Below the pieces are notes generated by a model, which saw only the letters and a list, made by a program, of their open reading frames with translations, was not told the origin of the DNA and made no database searches. From an uncultured Muribaculaceae bacterium (GTDB taxonomy: Bacteria; Bacteroidota; Bacteroidia; Bacteroidales; Muribaculaceae), in NCBI GenBank assembly GCA_910586895.1, contig CAJUIW010000001.1:1-64000 (forward strand): a stretch of DNA of 64,000 bases. The letters run 5' to 3'. Each line of letters opens with the position of its first letter. Positions within the stretch are counted from its first letter, which is position 1. The translations under genes and the position numbers were made by a program. Below, piece after piece: positions 53,941 to 63,281 of this stretch.

Positions 53941-56568
53941 ATGGCAATTAATGAGTTGGCCACAAAGTACAGCCCCTCTGAAGTAGAGGAGAAGTGGTAT
54001 GATTACTGGATGGAGCATAAGCTCTTCCGCAGTGTTCCCGATGCACGCGAACCGTTCTGCATAGTCATTCCGCCCCCCAACGTCACAGGTGTGTTGCACA
54101 TGGGTCACATGCTCAACAATACCATTCAGGATATTTTGACACGCCGTGCACGTATGGACGGCAAGAATGCGATCTGGGTACCGGGTACTGACCATGCTTC
54201 AATTGCTACCGAGGCTAAGGTTGTTGCCCGACTTGCAGAACGTGGCATCAAGAAGAGCGACCTGACTCGTGAGGAGTTCCTGAAGCATGCCTGGGACTGG
54301 ACCGATGAATATGGCGGTATAATCCTCAAGCAGCTCCGTAAGCTCGGGGCGTCATGTGACTGGGACCGCACAGCATTCACCATGGATGACATACGTTCAC
54401 GCAGCGTGATCCGTGCTTTCGTTCATCTGTACCGCAAGGGCTGGATCTACCGTGGCAAGCGTATGGTCAACTGGGATCCCAAGGCACGCACCGCTCTGAG
54501 TGATATCGAGGTTATATACAAGGAGGAGCACAGCAAGCTATATCATCTCCGTTATAAGATTGTAGGTGAGGAGGGCTATGCTGTTGTGGCTACCACACGT
54601 CCTGAAACAATAATGGGCGACACCGCCATGTGTATCAATCCTGCCGACCCGAAAAATCAGCATCTGCGTGGCAAGCGCGTGATTGTTCCGCTCGTAGGGC
54701 GTGAAATTCCTGTCATCGAGGATGAGTATGTAGAGATTGATTTCGGTACAGGCTGTCTGAAGGTGACTCCCGCACATGACATGAACGACTATATGCTCGG
54801 TCAGAAGCATAATCTTGACAGCATTGACATATTCAACGATGACGCTACTGTGAGTGAAGCTGCCGGTATGTACGTAGGTATGGACCGCTTCGATTGCCGC
54901 AAGCAGATTGTAAAAGACCTCGAAGCTGCCGGACTGATAGAGAAGATTGAAGAGTATCAGAACAAGGTTGGCTATTCGGAACGCAATTCCGACACTGTTA
55001 CCGAACCTCGCCTGAGCGACCAGTGGTTCCTCAAGATGGATGAGATGGCCAAGAGTGCGCTTGAGGCAGTGGAAAGCGATACTGTGCGCTTTATACCTGA
55101 CAAGTTCAAGAACACCTACCGCCACTGGATGACCCAGATACGCGACTGGTGTATATCCCGTCAGCTCTGGTGGGGACATCGTGTTCCTGCTTGGTATCTG
55201 CCTGACGGATCATTTGTTGTAGCTGAGGACGCGGAAGAGGCACTCCGCCTTGCACGCGAAAAAGATGCTACACTGACAGAAAGCGATCTGCATCAGGATG
55301 AGGATTCATTTGACACATGGTTCTCTTCATGGCTCTGGCCTATATCTCTGTTCAACGGCATTCTTGAGCCTGACAATGAAGAGATGCGATACTATTATCC
55401 GACAACTGACCTCGTGACCGGACCGGATATTATCTTCTTCTGGGTGGCACGCATGATTATGGCCGGATATGAGTTTGCCGGTAAACAGCCGTTCAACAAT
55501 GTTTACTTCACCGGTATCGTGCGCGATGAAATAGGCCGCAAAATGTCAAAGCAGCTCGGCAATTCGCCCGACCCGCTACAGTTGATAGCTGATTACGGTG
55601 CTGATGGTGTACGCGTCGGTATAATGCTCAGTGCCCCTGCAGGCAATGATATTCTGTTTGATAAGAAGCTGTGCGAAACCGGACGTAATTTCTGCAATAA
55701 AATATGGAATGCATTCCGACTCGTAAAAGGTTGGAACGAGGATGCGACAATCGCTCAGCCCGAGTCAGCAGCACTCGCCATCAAGTGGTTTGAGTCCAAA
55801 CTCAACGCTACAGTAGCAGAAGTAAATGACCTCATGGGCAAGTTCCGCATATCTGAAGCCCTGAAGGAACTGTATCGCCTGTTCTGGGATGAATTCTCTT
55901 CATGGTACCTTGAAATGGTCAAGCCAGCTTACGGACAGCCCATTGACAGTGCCACTCTTAAAGCTACCATCGGCTACTTTGATTCACTTCTCCGTCTGCT
56001 TCATCCATTCATGCCCTTCATCACCGAAGAATTGTGGCAGCACATTGATGCACGTGCCGATGGTGAGTCAATCATGTACGCACCAACGCCTGCTGCGGGA
56101 ACTGTCGACTCCGAAATCCTCGGCATGATGGAGCATGTCAAGGAAGTTTCAGCCGGACTGCGTAATGTGAGAGCCGTAAAGAATATCCCCAACAAGGATG
56201 AAATAACCGTCAATATCATAGGAACATGGCCCGCTGAAGAGGACTGCCTGATAAAGAAATTATGCAACACCGGCGCCATCAATCATAATGCGGAGAAGGA
56301 CTCTGCAGCTGCAACATTTATGGTTGGTGCAACAGAGGTAAATGTTCCGCTTGTAGGCAATATTGATGTTGAGGCAGAATTGGTAAAACTGCGTAAAGAA
56401 CTTGACTACTACACAGGATTCCGTAATTCAGTGATGAAGAAGCTCTCAAACGAGCGTTTCGTTTCAAATGCTCCTGCTGCAGTCGTCGACGCCGAACGTA
56501 AGAAGCAGGCCGATGCCGAAGCAAAGATTGCCGGGTTGGAAGCTGCGATCGCAGCCCTTTCGAAATAA
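53941..56568 (+). CDS. valS: Valyl-tRNA synthetase
   Basis: 875 residues. HIGH box HMGH (PPPNVTGVLHMGHML), KMSKQ loop (RKMSKQLGNSP), a CP1 editing domain (VATTRPETIMGD), anticodon domain and a C-terminal coiled-coil arm (about 805-875, VEAELVKLRKELDYYTG). It charges tRNA-Val. Single gene with promoter and terminator on its own; convergent with the YgiQ gene behind it. Confidence 0.97.
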   Translation: MAINELATKYSPSEVEEKWYDYWMEHKLFRSVPDAREPFCIVIPPPNVTGVLHMGHMLNNTIQDILTRRARMDGKNAIWVPGTDHASIATEAKVVARLAERGIKKSDLTREEFLKHAWDWTDEYGGIILKQLRKLGASCDWDRTAFTMDDIRSRSVIRAFVHLYRKGWIYRGKRMVNWDPKARTALSDIEVIYKEEHSKLYHLRYKIVGEEGYAVVATTRPETIMGDTAMCINPADPKNQHLRGKRVIVPLVGREIPVIEDEYVEIDFGTGCLKVTPAHDMNDYMLGQKHNLDSIDIFNDDATVSEAAGMYVGMDRFDCRKQIVKDLEAAGLIEKIEEYQNKVGYSERNSDTVTEPRLSDQWFLKMDEMAKSALEAVESDTVRFIPDKFKNTYRHWMTQIRDWCISRQLWWGHRVPAWYLPDGSFVVAEDAEEALRLAREKDATLTESDLHQDEDSFDTWFSSWLWPISLFNGILEPDNEEMRYYYPTTDLVTGPDIIFFWVARMIMAGYEFAGKQPFNNVYFTGIVRDEIGRKMSKQLGNSPDPLQLIADYGADGVRVGIMLSAPAGNDILFDKKLCETGRNFCNKIWNAFRLVKGWNEDATIAQPESAALAIKWFESKLNATVAEVNDLMGKFRISEALKELYRLFWDEFSSWYLEMVKPAYGQPIDSATLKATIGYFDSLLRLLHPFMPFITEELWQHIDARADGESIMYAPTPAAGTVDSEILGMMEHVKEVSAGLRNVRAVKNIPNKDEITVNIIGTWPAEEDCLIKKLCNTGAINHNAEKDSAAATFMVGATEVNVPLVGNIDVEAELVKLRKELDYYTGFRNSVMKKLSNERFVSNAPAAVVDAERKKQADAEAKIAGLEAAIAALSK

Positions 56569-56595
56569 GGAGTATAGCACCACTACTGATAATTA

Positions 56596-56636
56596 ATACT
56601 CCCGGCAGTTTTATTACTGCCGGGAGTATCTGTTTG
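56596..56636 (+). terminator. Terminator between valS and the YgiQ gene
   Basis: A perfect 13-bp stem, ATACTCCCGGCAG (56596-56608) and CTGCCGGGAGTAT (56617-56629), with loop TTTTATTA. The following CTGTTTG is a poor T-run, but the strong stem between convergent genes suits termination from valS. Confidence 0.75.
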
Positions 56637-56640
56637 TAGG

Positions 56641-58569
56641 CTATCGTCTGCCTGATTTTTTGCTGTCTGATCGCCTTGACGATGATTTATTCTCCGTCTT
56701 ATTACGTAGCTGGAATCTCTGATCGGAATTTCGATTCCCCGGATACAGTTGGGCAAGCAGATCTGGCCTGTGCAAGCGGTGAAGTGAACGTTCAATGTCG
56801 GCTCGATACGTCTTGTCATACCAGAAGAAATACTTTCTCTGAGCAAGCTTCTCAGCAGCATCGACCGCTGTAAAAACCTTTTCGCCCGTATATGGATGTA
56901 TACCGGTATAGTATATTTCTGTGCTTAGTGTCATAGGTGTAGGAGTAAAGTCCTGCACTTGTTCAAGATGCATGCCCAGATGACGAGTAGTAGCAGCCAA
57001 CTGCGCCATATCAACCTCACGACATCCAGGATGGCTGGAAATAAAGTAGGGTATAAGTTGCTGACGCAATCCACATTTTGCATTCACATTATCGAATATC
57101 TTCTTGAAATCATAAAACAGATCAAATGAAGGCTTTCGCATAATGTCGAGAACATGCTCTTCTGTATGCTCGGGAGCTACTTTCAAGCGTCCTGAAACAT
57201 GACGAGCTATAAGCTCCTCGTTGTATCGGCGATTGTTCTTGTCAATCTCCGGATTGCCCGTGTGATGCATCGACAGGTCATATCGGACGCCACTTCCTAC
57301 AAACGATTTCTTGACTCCGGGTATCGCATCGACCGCATTATATATCTCAAGCAGAGGGGAGTGGTCGGTGTTCATGTTCGGACACGGACGTGGGTGCAAA
57401 CATGACGGACGAAGACACTTCCTGCATGCTTCCGTATTGCGCCCGCGCATCTTGTACATATTGGCCGATGGCCCGCCAAGATCCGAGATATATCCCTTGA
57501 AATCAGGCATTGTAGTAATCTGACAAGCCTCGCGTAGAATGGACTCCTTGCTTCGTGATGCTATAAACTTTCCCTGATGGGCTGAGATGGTACAGAACGC
57601 ACAACCGCCGAAGCATCCTCTGTGCATGTTGATGGAATGACGTATCATTTCATACGCCGGGATAACCTTACCCTTGTAACGCGGATGCGGCATACGGGTA
57701 TAAGGTAAGTCAAACGAGCGGTCAATCTCCTGCTCCGTCATTGGCGGATGCATAGGATTGACACGTATCGCCGTATCGCCATGTCGCTGCCATAGAGTAG
57801 CGCCCTCCATGCGGTTTGACTGTTCTTCGATATGCCGGAAATTTTCCGCCTGGCAGCGCTTGTCGCTCCGGCATTCTTCGAATGAATGGAGTATGATATT
57901 ATCCGAGTCAGCAGTGGGAATATCGGTAGCGGATGTACGCAGCACGCACTGTTTGATATCGGTAAACTCGCTTATGCTCTCCCCGGCGTCAAGCAGGCGC
58001 GCTATTTCAAGTATCGGCTTCTCACCCATACCGTATATAAGCAGATCGGCCTTGCAATCCATCATGATAGACGGGCGTAGACAATCCTGCCAGTAATCGT
58101 AGTGTGACAGACGGCGCATTGAAGCTTCAATGCCGCCTGTTATAACCGGGACGTCAGGAAATAGCTTTTTCAGAATGTCGGAATACACAATAGTAGGGTA
58201 GTCCGGTCGCGCTCCGTGACGGCCGCCGGGGGTATAGGCATCATCACTGCGCCGGCGTCGGGCCGCAGTATAATGATTGACCATCGAGTCCATGGCCCCA
58301 GCCGATACACCGAAGAACAGGCGTGGTGCTCCAAACTTTCTGAAATCACGCAGATCATCCTGCCAGTTGGGCTGCGGCACGATAGCGACATTGTATCCGG
58401 CTGCCTGCAGCACACGTCCCAACACCGCACACCCGAATGAAGGATGGTCAACATAAGCATCGCCTGAAAACAGGACCACATCGACATGGTCCCAGCCAAG
58501 CAGTTTCATTTCCTTGACCGAGGTAGGCAGATACAATTTTATATCACGTGTCGGATCCATTTGTTCCAA
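56641..58569 (-). CDS. YgiQ-family radical SAM protein
   Basis: 642 residues. N-terminal YgiQ region (WDHVDVVLFSGDAYVDHPSFG), the radical SAM cluster motif CFGGCAFC (Cys-x3-Cys-x2-Cys, with CTISAHQG) about 310 residues in, and a C-terminal Ser/Lys/Arg-rich tail (about 620-642). YgiQ enzymes carry a 4Fe-4S cluster and generate a 5'-deoxyadenosyl radical; their reaction is unknown. The start overlaps the uvrB end by 26 bases; ATG at 58560 is an alternative. Confidence 0.9.
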   Translation of the reverse strand: MEQMDPTRDIKLYLPTSVKEMKLLGWDHVDVVLFSGDAYVDHPSFGCAVLGRVLQAAGYNVAIVPQPNWQDDLRDFRKFGAPRLFFGVSAGAMDSMVNHYTAARRRRSDDAYTPGGRHGARPDYPTIVYSDILKKLFPDVPVITGGIEASMRRLSHYDYWQDCLRPSIMMDCKADLLIYGMGEKPILEIARLLDAGESISEFTDIKQCVLRTSATDIPTADSDNIILHSFEECRSDKRCQAENFRHIEEQSNRMEGATLWQRHGDTAIRVNPMHPPMTEQEIDRSFDLPYTRMPHPRYKGKVIPAYEMIRHSINMHRGCFGGCAFCTISAHQGKFIASRSKESILREACQITTMPDFKGYISDLGGPSANMYKMRGRNTEACRKCLRPSCLHPRPCPNMNTDHSPLLEIYNAVDAIPGVKKSFVGSGVRYDLSMHHTGNPEIDKNNRRYNEELIARHVSGRLKVAPEHTEEHVLDIMRKPSFDLFYDFKKIFDNVNAKCGLRQQLIPYFISSHPGCREVDMAQLAATTRHLGMHLEQVQDFTPTPMTLSTEIYYTGIHPYTGEKVFTAVDAAEKLAQRKYFFWYDKTYRADIERSLHRLHRPDLLAQLYPGNRNSDQRFQLRNKTENKSSSRRSDSKKSGRR

Positions 58570-60655
58570 ATTTATTTTTAAGCAATTCCTCCATTTTCAG
58601 TACTTCGTCACGCAGACGGGCCGCTTCCATAAATTCCATACGTTTGGCAGCTTCAACCATCTCCGTACGACGCTTTGTTATAGAGCGCTGGAGTTCATCG
58701 GCAGACATATACGGTATTACCGGATCCGCAGCAATATTTACGCTGTTGGAATATTCGCTGTCGTAAATTGCAGTTGCCTGACCTTCCTTTCGTGAGCTCT
58801 TGGCCGGCGACTTTCCACTCCGCTTTGACTTCGGCAATACATCGGCATCATCATCTCCGCAGTCAACTCCTATTATCCGGTTGCGGGCTTTCACGATAGC
58901 AGTAGGCGTTATTCCATGCTCCTCGTTATATGCCAGCTGAAGCGAACGTCTGCGTGCGGTTTCGTCAATGGTAAGCTGCATGGATTCCGTAATCTTGTCA
59001 GCATACATTATTACAGTTCCGTTCAGATTACGAGCCGCACGTCCAACGGTCTGCGTCAGTGAACGGTGCGAGCGAAGGAAACCCTCCTTATCTGCATCAA
59101 GAATAGCCACAAGCGATACTTCAGGCAGGTCAAGGCCCTCACGCAGAAGATTTACTCCGATAAGGACATCGTATACTCCCGCTCTCAAATCGTCAAGAAT
59201 ACGGATTCGGTCAAGCGTGTCTACATCACTATGTATGTAAGCCGCCTTGACTCTCAGTTTGCCAAGATAGTCGTTAAGTTCTTCAGCCATGCGTTTGGTC
59301 AGAGTGGTGACAAGCACACGCTCATCAGCCTCAATACGCTGCTGGATCTCTTCAAGAAGGTCGTCAATCTGGTGAAGTGAAGGACGTACTTCAATCACAG
59401 GGTCAAGCAATCCGGTAGGACGAATAATTTGCTCCACAACCACACCTTCGCATCGGTTGAGTTCATAGTCGGCCGGAGTAGCGCTCACATATATCACCTG
59501 ATGTGTCAGATTCTCAAATTCCTCAAATTTAAGAGGACGGTTGTCCAGAGCGGCTGGCAAGCGGAATCCATATTCCACCAAGTTCATCTTACGCGACAAA
59601 TCGCCGCCATACATGGCACGAACCTGCGGGATGGTCACATGGCTTTCATCAATTATAGTCAGAAAATCGTCCGGGAAATAGTCAAGCAGACAGAATGGTC
59701 GCATTCCAGGACGACGGCCATCGAAATATCGGCTGTAGTTCTCAATTCCTGAACAGTGCCCGACTTCACGCATCATCTCCACATCGTAGGTAACTCTCTC
59801 TTTCAACCTACGAGCCTCAAGCTCACGTGCCTCCTTATAGAAGAAGTCAACCTGCTCTCCCAAGTCAAGCTCTATCTGAGCTATGCCGGAAGCCATACGC
59901 TCACGCGATGTCACGAATATATTTGCCGGGAATATGCGGAAAGAATCATGCTGACCTAATGTCACATAGTCTGTCGGGTAAAACGTGGAGATAGACTCAA
60001 TTTCATCACCCCACCATATTACACGGACCACTATTTCCTCGTAAGCAAGATATATATCCACCGTGTCCCCCTTGACACGGAAATTACCACGTCCGAAATT
60101 CAATTCATTACGGCTGTATAGAGCATCGACAAGCTCCCAGAGAAAGACATTGCGGCTCACTTTCATGCCGACATTTATGTCTATCACATTGCTGTTGAAA
60201 TCCTCAGGATTCCCCATACCGTAAAGGCATGATACAGAACTAACCACAATTACATCCTTTCGGCCTGAGAGCAACGCCGATGTTGTAGCCAGACGCAGCT
60301 TATCTATTTCGTCGTTAATCATCAGGTCCTTCTCAATATACTTATCTACTGACGGTATATATGCTTCAGGCTGATAATAGTCGTAGTACGATACGAAATA
60401 CTGAACCGAGTTATCAGGGAAAAAATTCTTGAATTCGCTGTACAATTGAGCAGCCAGCGTCTTATTATGGCTTAGGATAAGCGTCGGCTTACGTACCTCC
60501 TGGATAACATTGGCCATTGTGAATGTCTTACCAGAGCCGGTAACACCAAGCAGTGTCTGGGCCGGTAATCCTTGACGCACCCCCTCGGACAATTGTTCTA
60601 TTGCCTGAGGCTGGTCGCCGGTCGGTTTGTATTGTGAAGCTAATTTGAAATCCAT
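58544..60655 (-). CDS. uvrB: Excinuclease ABC subunit B
   Basis: 703 residues. Walker A GVTGSGKTFT, the beta-hairpin YYDYYQPEAY, helicase motifs and the C-terminal UVR domain (LRDEVLKMEELL). UvrB loads with UvrA at bulky DNA lesions and works with UvrC. The start is the ATG at 60655; an in-frame TTG at 60682 is excluded because the promoter at 60667-60660 lies after it. That promoter puts the transcript start on the ATG, so the mRNA is probably leaderless. Confidence 0.96.
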   Translation of the reverse strand: MDFKLASQYKPTGDQPQAIEQLSEGVRQGLPAQTLLGVTGSGKTFTMANVIQEVRKPTLILSHNKTLAAQLYSEFKNFFPDNSVQYFVSYYDYYQPEAYIPSVDKYIEKDLMINDEIDKLRLATTSALLSGRKDVIVVSSVSCLYGMGNPEDFNSNVIDINVGMKVSRNVFLWELVDALYSRNELNFGRGNFRVKGDTVDIYLAYEEIVVRVIWWGDEIESISTFYPTDYVTLGQHDSFRIFPANIFVTSRERMASGIAQIELDLGEQVDFFYKEARELEARRLKERVTYDVEMMREVGHCSGIENYSRYFDGRRPGMRPFCLLDYFPDDFLTIIDESHVTIPQVRAMYGGDLSRKMNLVEYGFRLPAALDNRPLKFEEFENLTHQVIYVSATPADYELNRCEGVVVEQIIRPTGLLDPVIEVRPSLHQIDDLLEEIQQRIEADERVLVTTLTKRMAEELNDYLGKLRVKAAYIHSDVDTLDRIRILDDLRAGVYDVLIGVNLLREGLDLPEVSLVAILDADKEGFLRSHRSLTQTVGRAARNLNGTVIMYADKITESMQLTIDETARRRSLQLAYNEEHGITPTAIVKARNRIIGVDCGDDDADVLPKSKRSGKSPAKSSRKEGQATAIYDSEYSNSVNIAADPVIPYMSADELQRSITKRRTEMVEAAKRMEFMEAARLRDEVLKMEELLKNKFGTNGSDT

Positions 60656-60659
60656 TTTA

Positions 60660-60667
60660 CAAAGATA
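60660..60667 (-). promoter_or_regulatory. uvrB promoter -7 element TATCTTTG
   Basis: TATCTTTG on the minus strand, ending 4 bases before the uvrB ATG at 60655. Fits the consensus and implies a leaderless mRNA. Confidence 0.65.
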
Positions 60668-60692
60668 CGCAATTTTATTCAACTATATAACA

Positions 60693-60723
60693 GGCCGCAA
60701 CTTGTGATAACACAGCTGCGGCC
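60693..60723 (-). terminator. Terminator-like hairpin behind ROK gene
   Basis: GGCCGCA pairs with TGCGGCC and extends through CTTGTG/CACAG around ATAA. On the minus strand only CTGTTATATAG follows, a weak T-run. It ends the ROK gene and lies just upstream of the uvrB promoter. Confidence 0.6.
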
Positions 60724-60746
60724 CGTTAAAATAGTATAATCTGTAT

Positions 60747-61850
60747 TTATTCCTTGCTGTCAAGCATTGACAGAGCGAATGAATAGGCTCCGATTGATAT
60801 AGCCTTGCTTGCACCAATGCGTGAAATAGCTACACCGGTACGCTTCATCGGATCATATATTACAGTCTTGTCTGTGCCGTAGACCTTGATTGGACGCGAA
60901 GCGCCATGAGCGAACTGAACAAATTCCTCTTCATCGTCCAGATCAAACACTTTTTCAGGCAGACGTGGAAGTTCCTCACCCTTTATGCTGTGGAGCATAC
61001 CACGCATCTGTTCAAGCAGCGCAGGCATAAAGAATTTGCGGGCTCCCGTAAGGCCACCGCCGATTACAACCAGCGAGTCAGTAAGAGTGACAGCCGATGC
61101 TATAGCATCACCGGCTATAGTCCCGAATTCTTCAAACGCCTTTATGGCAGCTTCCTTATTTCCTTCGATTTTACCCTCTGCTATATCGCAGATATCCTTC
61201 GGAGTGAAGTTATGGTTTATGTCACCCGACAGTTCACCGTAGACACGCTGTATGGCACGGATAGCCACACCTTCCTCAACAAATACTTCATGGTGGTTCT
61301 TATGGCGAAGACAGAATGTCTCCACACATGAATTGTTTCCACGGTTCAGGCGGCCGTCAATAACCATACCGATTCCGAAGCCCGTGCCGAAAGTATATCC
61401 AAGCAGGTTGGTATAGCGCTTTTCAATACCCATATCCGCCAATCGGTTGTTCAACTCAGGTAGGAATCCACCTAAAGCCTCACCATAGGCATAGAGGTCG
61501 CCATCATTATTGATAAATACAGGCACTCCAAACTTTTCCTCAAGGAATGGACCGAGTGCCACACCATTGCGGAAAGAGGGAAAGTTAGGCAGATAGCCGC
61601 CGATTATTCCGTTGGGGTAATCAGCCGGACCGGGGAATGCGAAGCTGATAGCCACCGGCTTCTGCTCAAGCTGATTGAATATGCGAGTGAACCCGTCCAC
61701 CATCGTTGCCAGACACAGGTCAAGGTCATGGGCATTTGAAGGTAGTGTGATTGGTTCCACTATAAAGTCATTGGCTTGCATAGCACTGAACACCAGATTA
61801 GTACCTCCGGCATCGAGCGTTACTACTACACGTTTGTCAAATTTGTACAT
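60747..61850 (-). CDS. ROK-family sugar kinase-like protein
   Basis: 367 residues. ATP-binding TLDAGGTNLVFS at the start, sugar-binding Asp in FINNDGDLYAYGE, and GGGLTGARKFF. The usual ROK zinc motif CxCGxxGCxE is absent; the matching place reads SCVETFCLRHKNHHE. ROK members phosphorylate glucose, fructose, N-acetylmannosamine or similar. Substrate not deducible. It lies 6 bases behind ruvC, so it is probably cotranscribed. Confidence 0.83.
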   Translation of the reverse strand: MYKFDKRVVVTLDAGGTNLVFSAMQANDFIVEPITLPSNAHDLDLCLATMVDGFTRIFNQLEQKPVAISFAFPGPADYPNGIIGGYLPNFPSFRNGVALGPFLEEKFGVPVFINNDGDLYAYGEALGGFLPELNNRLADMGIEKRYTNLLGYTFGTGFGIGMVIDGRLNRGNNSCVETFCLRHKNHHEVFVEEGVAIRAIQRVYGELSGDINHNFTPKDICDIAEGKIEGNKEAAIKAFEEFGTIAGDAIASAVTLTDSLVVIGGGLTGARKFFMPALLEQMRGMLHSIKGEELPRLPEKVFDLDDEEEFVQFAHGASRPIKVYGTDKTVIYDPMKRTGVAISRIGASKAISIGAYSFALSMLDSKE

Positions 61851-61856
61851 GGTATT

Positions 61857-62441
61857 TTATTTTTTTATTCTTTGTGGATTCTTTAATACGAAGTCCTTCC
61901 ACGAGGACGAGGAACTTACTTTTATAGGCTTTGACGATTCGTAAAAATGGCATAATGCGGCCGCAAGTGCATCCGTTGCATCGAGCTGGGGCAGAAGCTG
62001 CTCCCTATCAATTTTCAAGATCCTGCGGAGCATCTCCTGCACCTGTTCCTTTGATGAGGCACCATTGCCGGTTATGGCCATTTTTATCTTTCTGGGCTCA
62101 TACTCCGTGATAGGGACATCGCGGGCAAGAGCGGCAGCCATAGCCACTCCCTGTGCGCGTCCGAGCTTGAGCATTGACTGCACATTTTTACCGAAGAATG
62201 GAGCCTCAATGGCCATTTCATCCGGAAGATACTGCTCAACCAAAGAGAGGACACGGTCATAGATACGCCGCAGACGCAGATAATGGCTTTCGAATTTACT
62301 CAACTGTATGACACCCATAGCCACCATATATGGATTACGTGACTTCACACCAAGTATCCCATATCCCATCACATTAGTCCCGGGGTCGATACCGATTATC
62401 ACCTTATCCCATTCGGCCATGGCATGTTCGGTACAGTTCAT
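61857..62441 (-). CDS. ruvC: Crossover junction endodeoxyribonuclease RuvC
   Basis: 194 residues from the ATG at 62441 (overlapping DUF4286 by ATGA, with GGAGG at 62455-62451 ahead). An ATG at 62420 (MAEWDKV) gives 187 residues and suits the family start better; both are possible. Catalytic carboxylates: GIDPGTN, the Glu in AIEAPFFG, and the C-terminal DATDALAAALCH. It resolves Holliday junctions with RuvAB. Confidence 0.94.
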   Translation of the reverse strand: MNCTEHAMAEWDKVIIGIDPGTNVMGYGILGVKSRNPYMVAMGVIQLSKFESHYLRLRRIYDRVLSLVEQYLPDEMAIEAPFFGKNVQSMLKLGRAQGVAMAAALARDVPITEYEPRKIKMAITGNGASSKEQVQEMLRRILKIDREQLLPQLDATDALAAALCHFYESSKPIKVSSSSSWKDFVLKNPQRIKK

Positions 62442-62749
62442 TCGATCACCTCCATTTCAGTTATGAAAAAAAGCACATTCTCCCCGAAATGATCTGTCAT
62501 CTCCTGAATAAGTGCAGCCCCACCGGTTTCATACCATAGGCGGGCCGATTCAAGACTGTCAGTCTGCATTTGCAGAGCATACGACTTGCCATCGGCTCCT
62601 GTTTCTGACATTATCCGATTGAAAAGCGGCGAGTGCCAAACATCCGAACCGTTGACCTCCGGTATGTACCGCGATTTCATCCAGTCAAGGAATTCAGCCT
62701 CCGCTTCAGGCGCTGCAAGAAATGTTGTATTTACGAGATATGATGCCAT
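62438..62749 (-). CDS. DUF4286 family protein
   Basis: 103 residues, a ferredoxin-like strand-helix fold (YLVNTTFLAAPEAEAEFLDWM, then FGENVLFFITEMEVIE). Members often precede ruvC in Bacteroidota, as here. Role unknown; the ATGA overlap with ruvC and the 7-base gap to the gene upstream place it in one unit with both. Confidence 0.82.
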   Translation of the reverse strand: MASYLVNTTFLAAPEAEAEFLDWMKSRYIPEVNGSDVWHSPLFNRIMSETGADGKSYALQMQTDSLESARLWYETGGAALIQEMTDHFGENVLFFITEMEVIE

Positions 62750-62756
62750 TCTGAAA

Positions 62757-63263
62757 TTACATCATGGATGCGCCGACACCAAAGAGGACAACAAACACAA
62801 AATACAGCAGACCGATCAGAAGTCCGACAAAAAAGCTGGCCTTAGTCCATTTTCCTGCCTTCTGAGAACTGAGTTTCGCTTTAGCATAATCACCAGCGCT
62901 GTATGACGAGCTTACCTGTGAAGCATACACTATACCGACAATACCAAAGGGCAGGCAGCAGAACAGGGTAGCAAGAATTGACTCTACCAACCATGTCTTA
63001 GGCTGAGGTTCAATAGGCTGCATAGGCTGCTGATAGCCGGGGGCAGGACCATTGCAAGGTACATATCCGCCGTTGGGAGCGGCGGCTGCCGGAGTTGCGC
63101 CACCGAAAATCATAGCCTGAAGTTCGGGAATACTACCGGCCGGAGTCCAGTTGGCCATAGTCTCATTATACACAAGAGTGTCAGGAGTGATACCCTGCTG
63201 TGCAAGCTGCTGGGGAGTGAAGGGACCCTGAGGTTCTCCGTCACGAGCTACATAATAGTTCAT
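62757..63263 (-). CDS. GYF_2-CD225 membrane protein (first)
   Basis: 168 residues. N-terminal GYF_2 (DUF4339) domain (about 1-48, YYVARDGEPQGPFTPQQLA, NWTPAGSIPELQ), a Pro/Ala-rich linker (about 55-85) and a C-terminal CD225/dispanin domain with two membrane helices (about 88-112 and 142-165). GYF_2 domains read Pro-rich peptides. Tandem with a second such gene, 18 bases upstream. A membrane-organising or stress role is inferred only. Confidence 0.8.
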   Translation of the reverse strand: MNYYVARDGEPQGPFTPQQLAQQGITPDTLVYNETMANWTPAGSIPELQAMIFGGATPAAAAPNGGYVPCNGPAPGYQQPMQPIEPQPKTWLVESILATLFCCLPFGIVGIVYASQVSSSYSAGDYAKAKLSSQKAGKWTKASFFVGLLIGLLYFVFVVLFGVGASMM

Positions 63264-63281
63264 ATCGTATATTCGGTTTAA

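Noticed and set aside
60656..60682. TTG at 60682 for uvrB
   Set aside because: It precedes the promoter and homologues begin at MDFKLAS.
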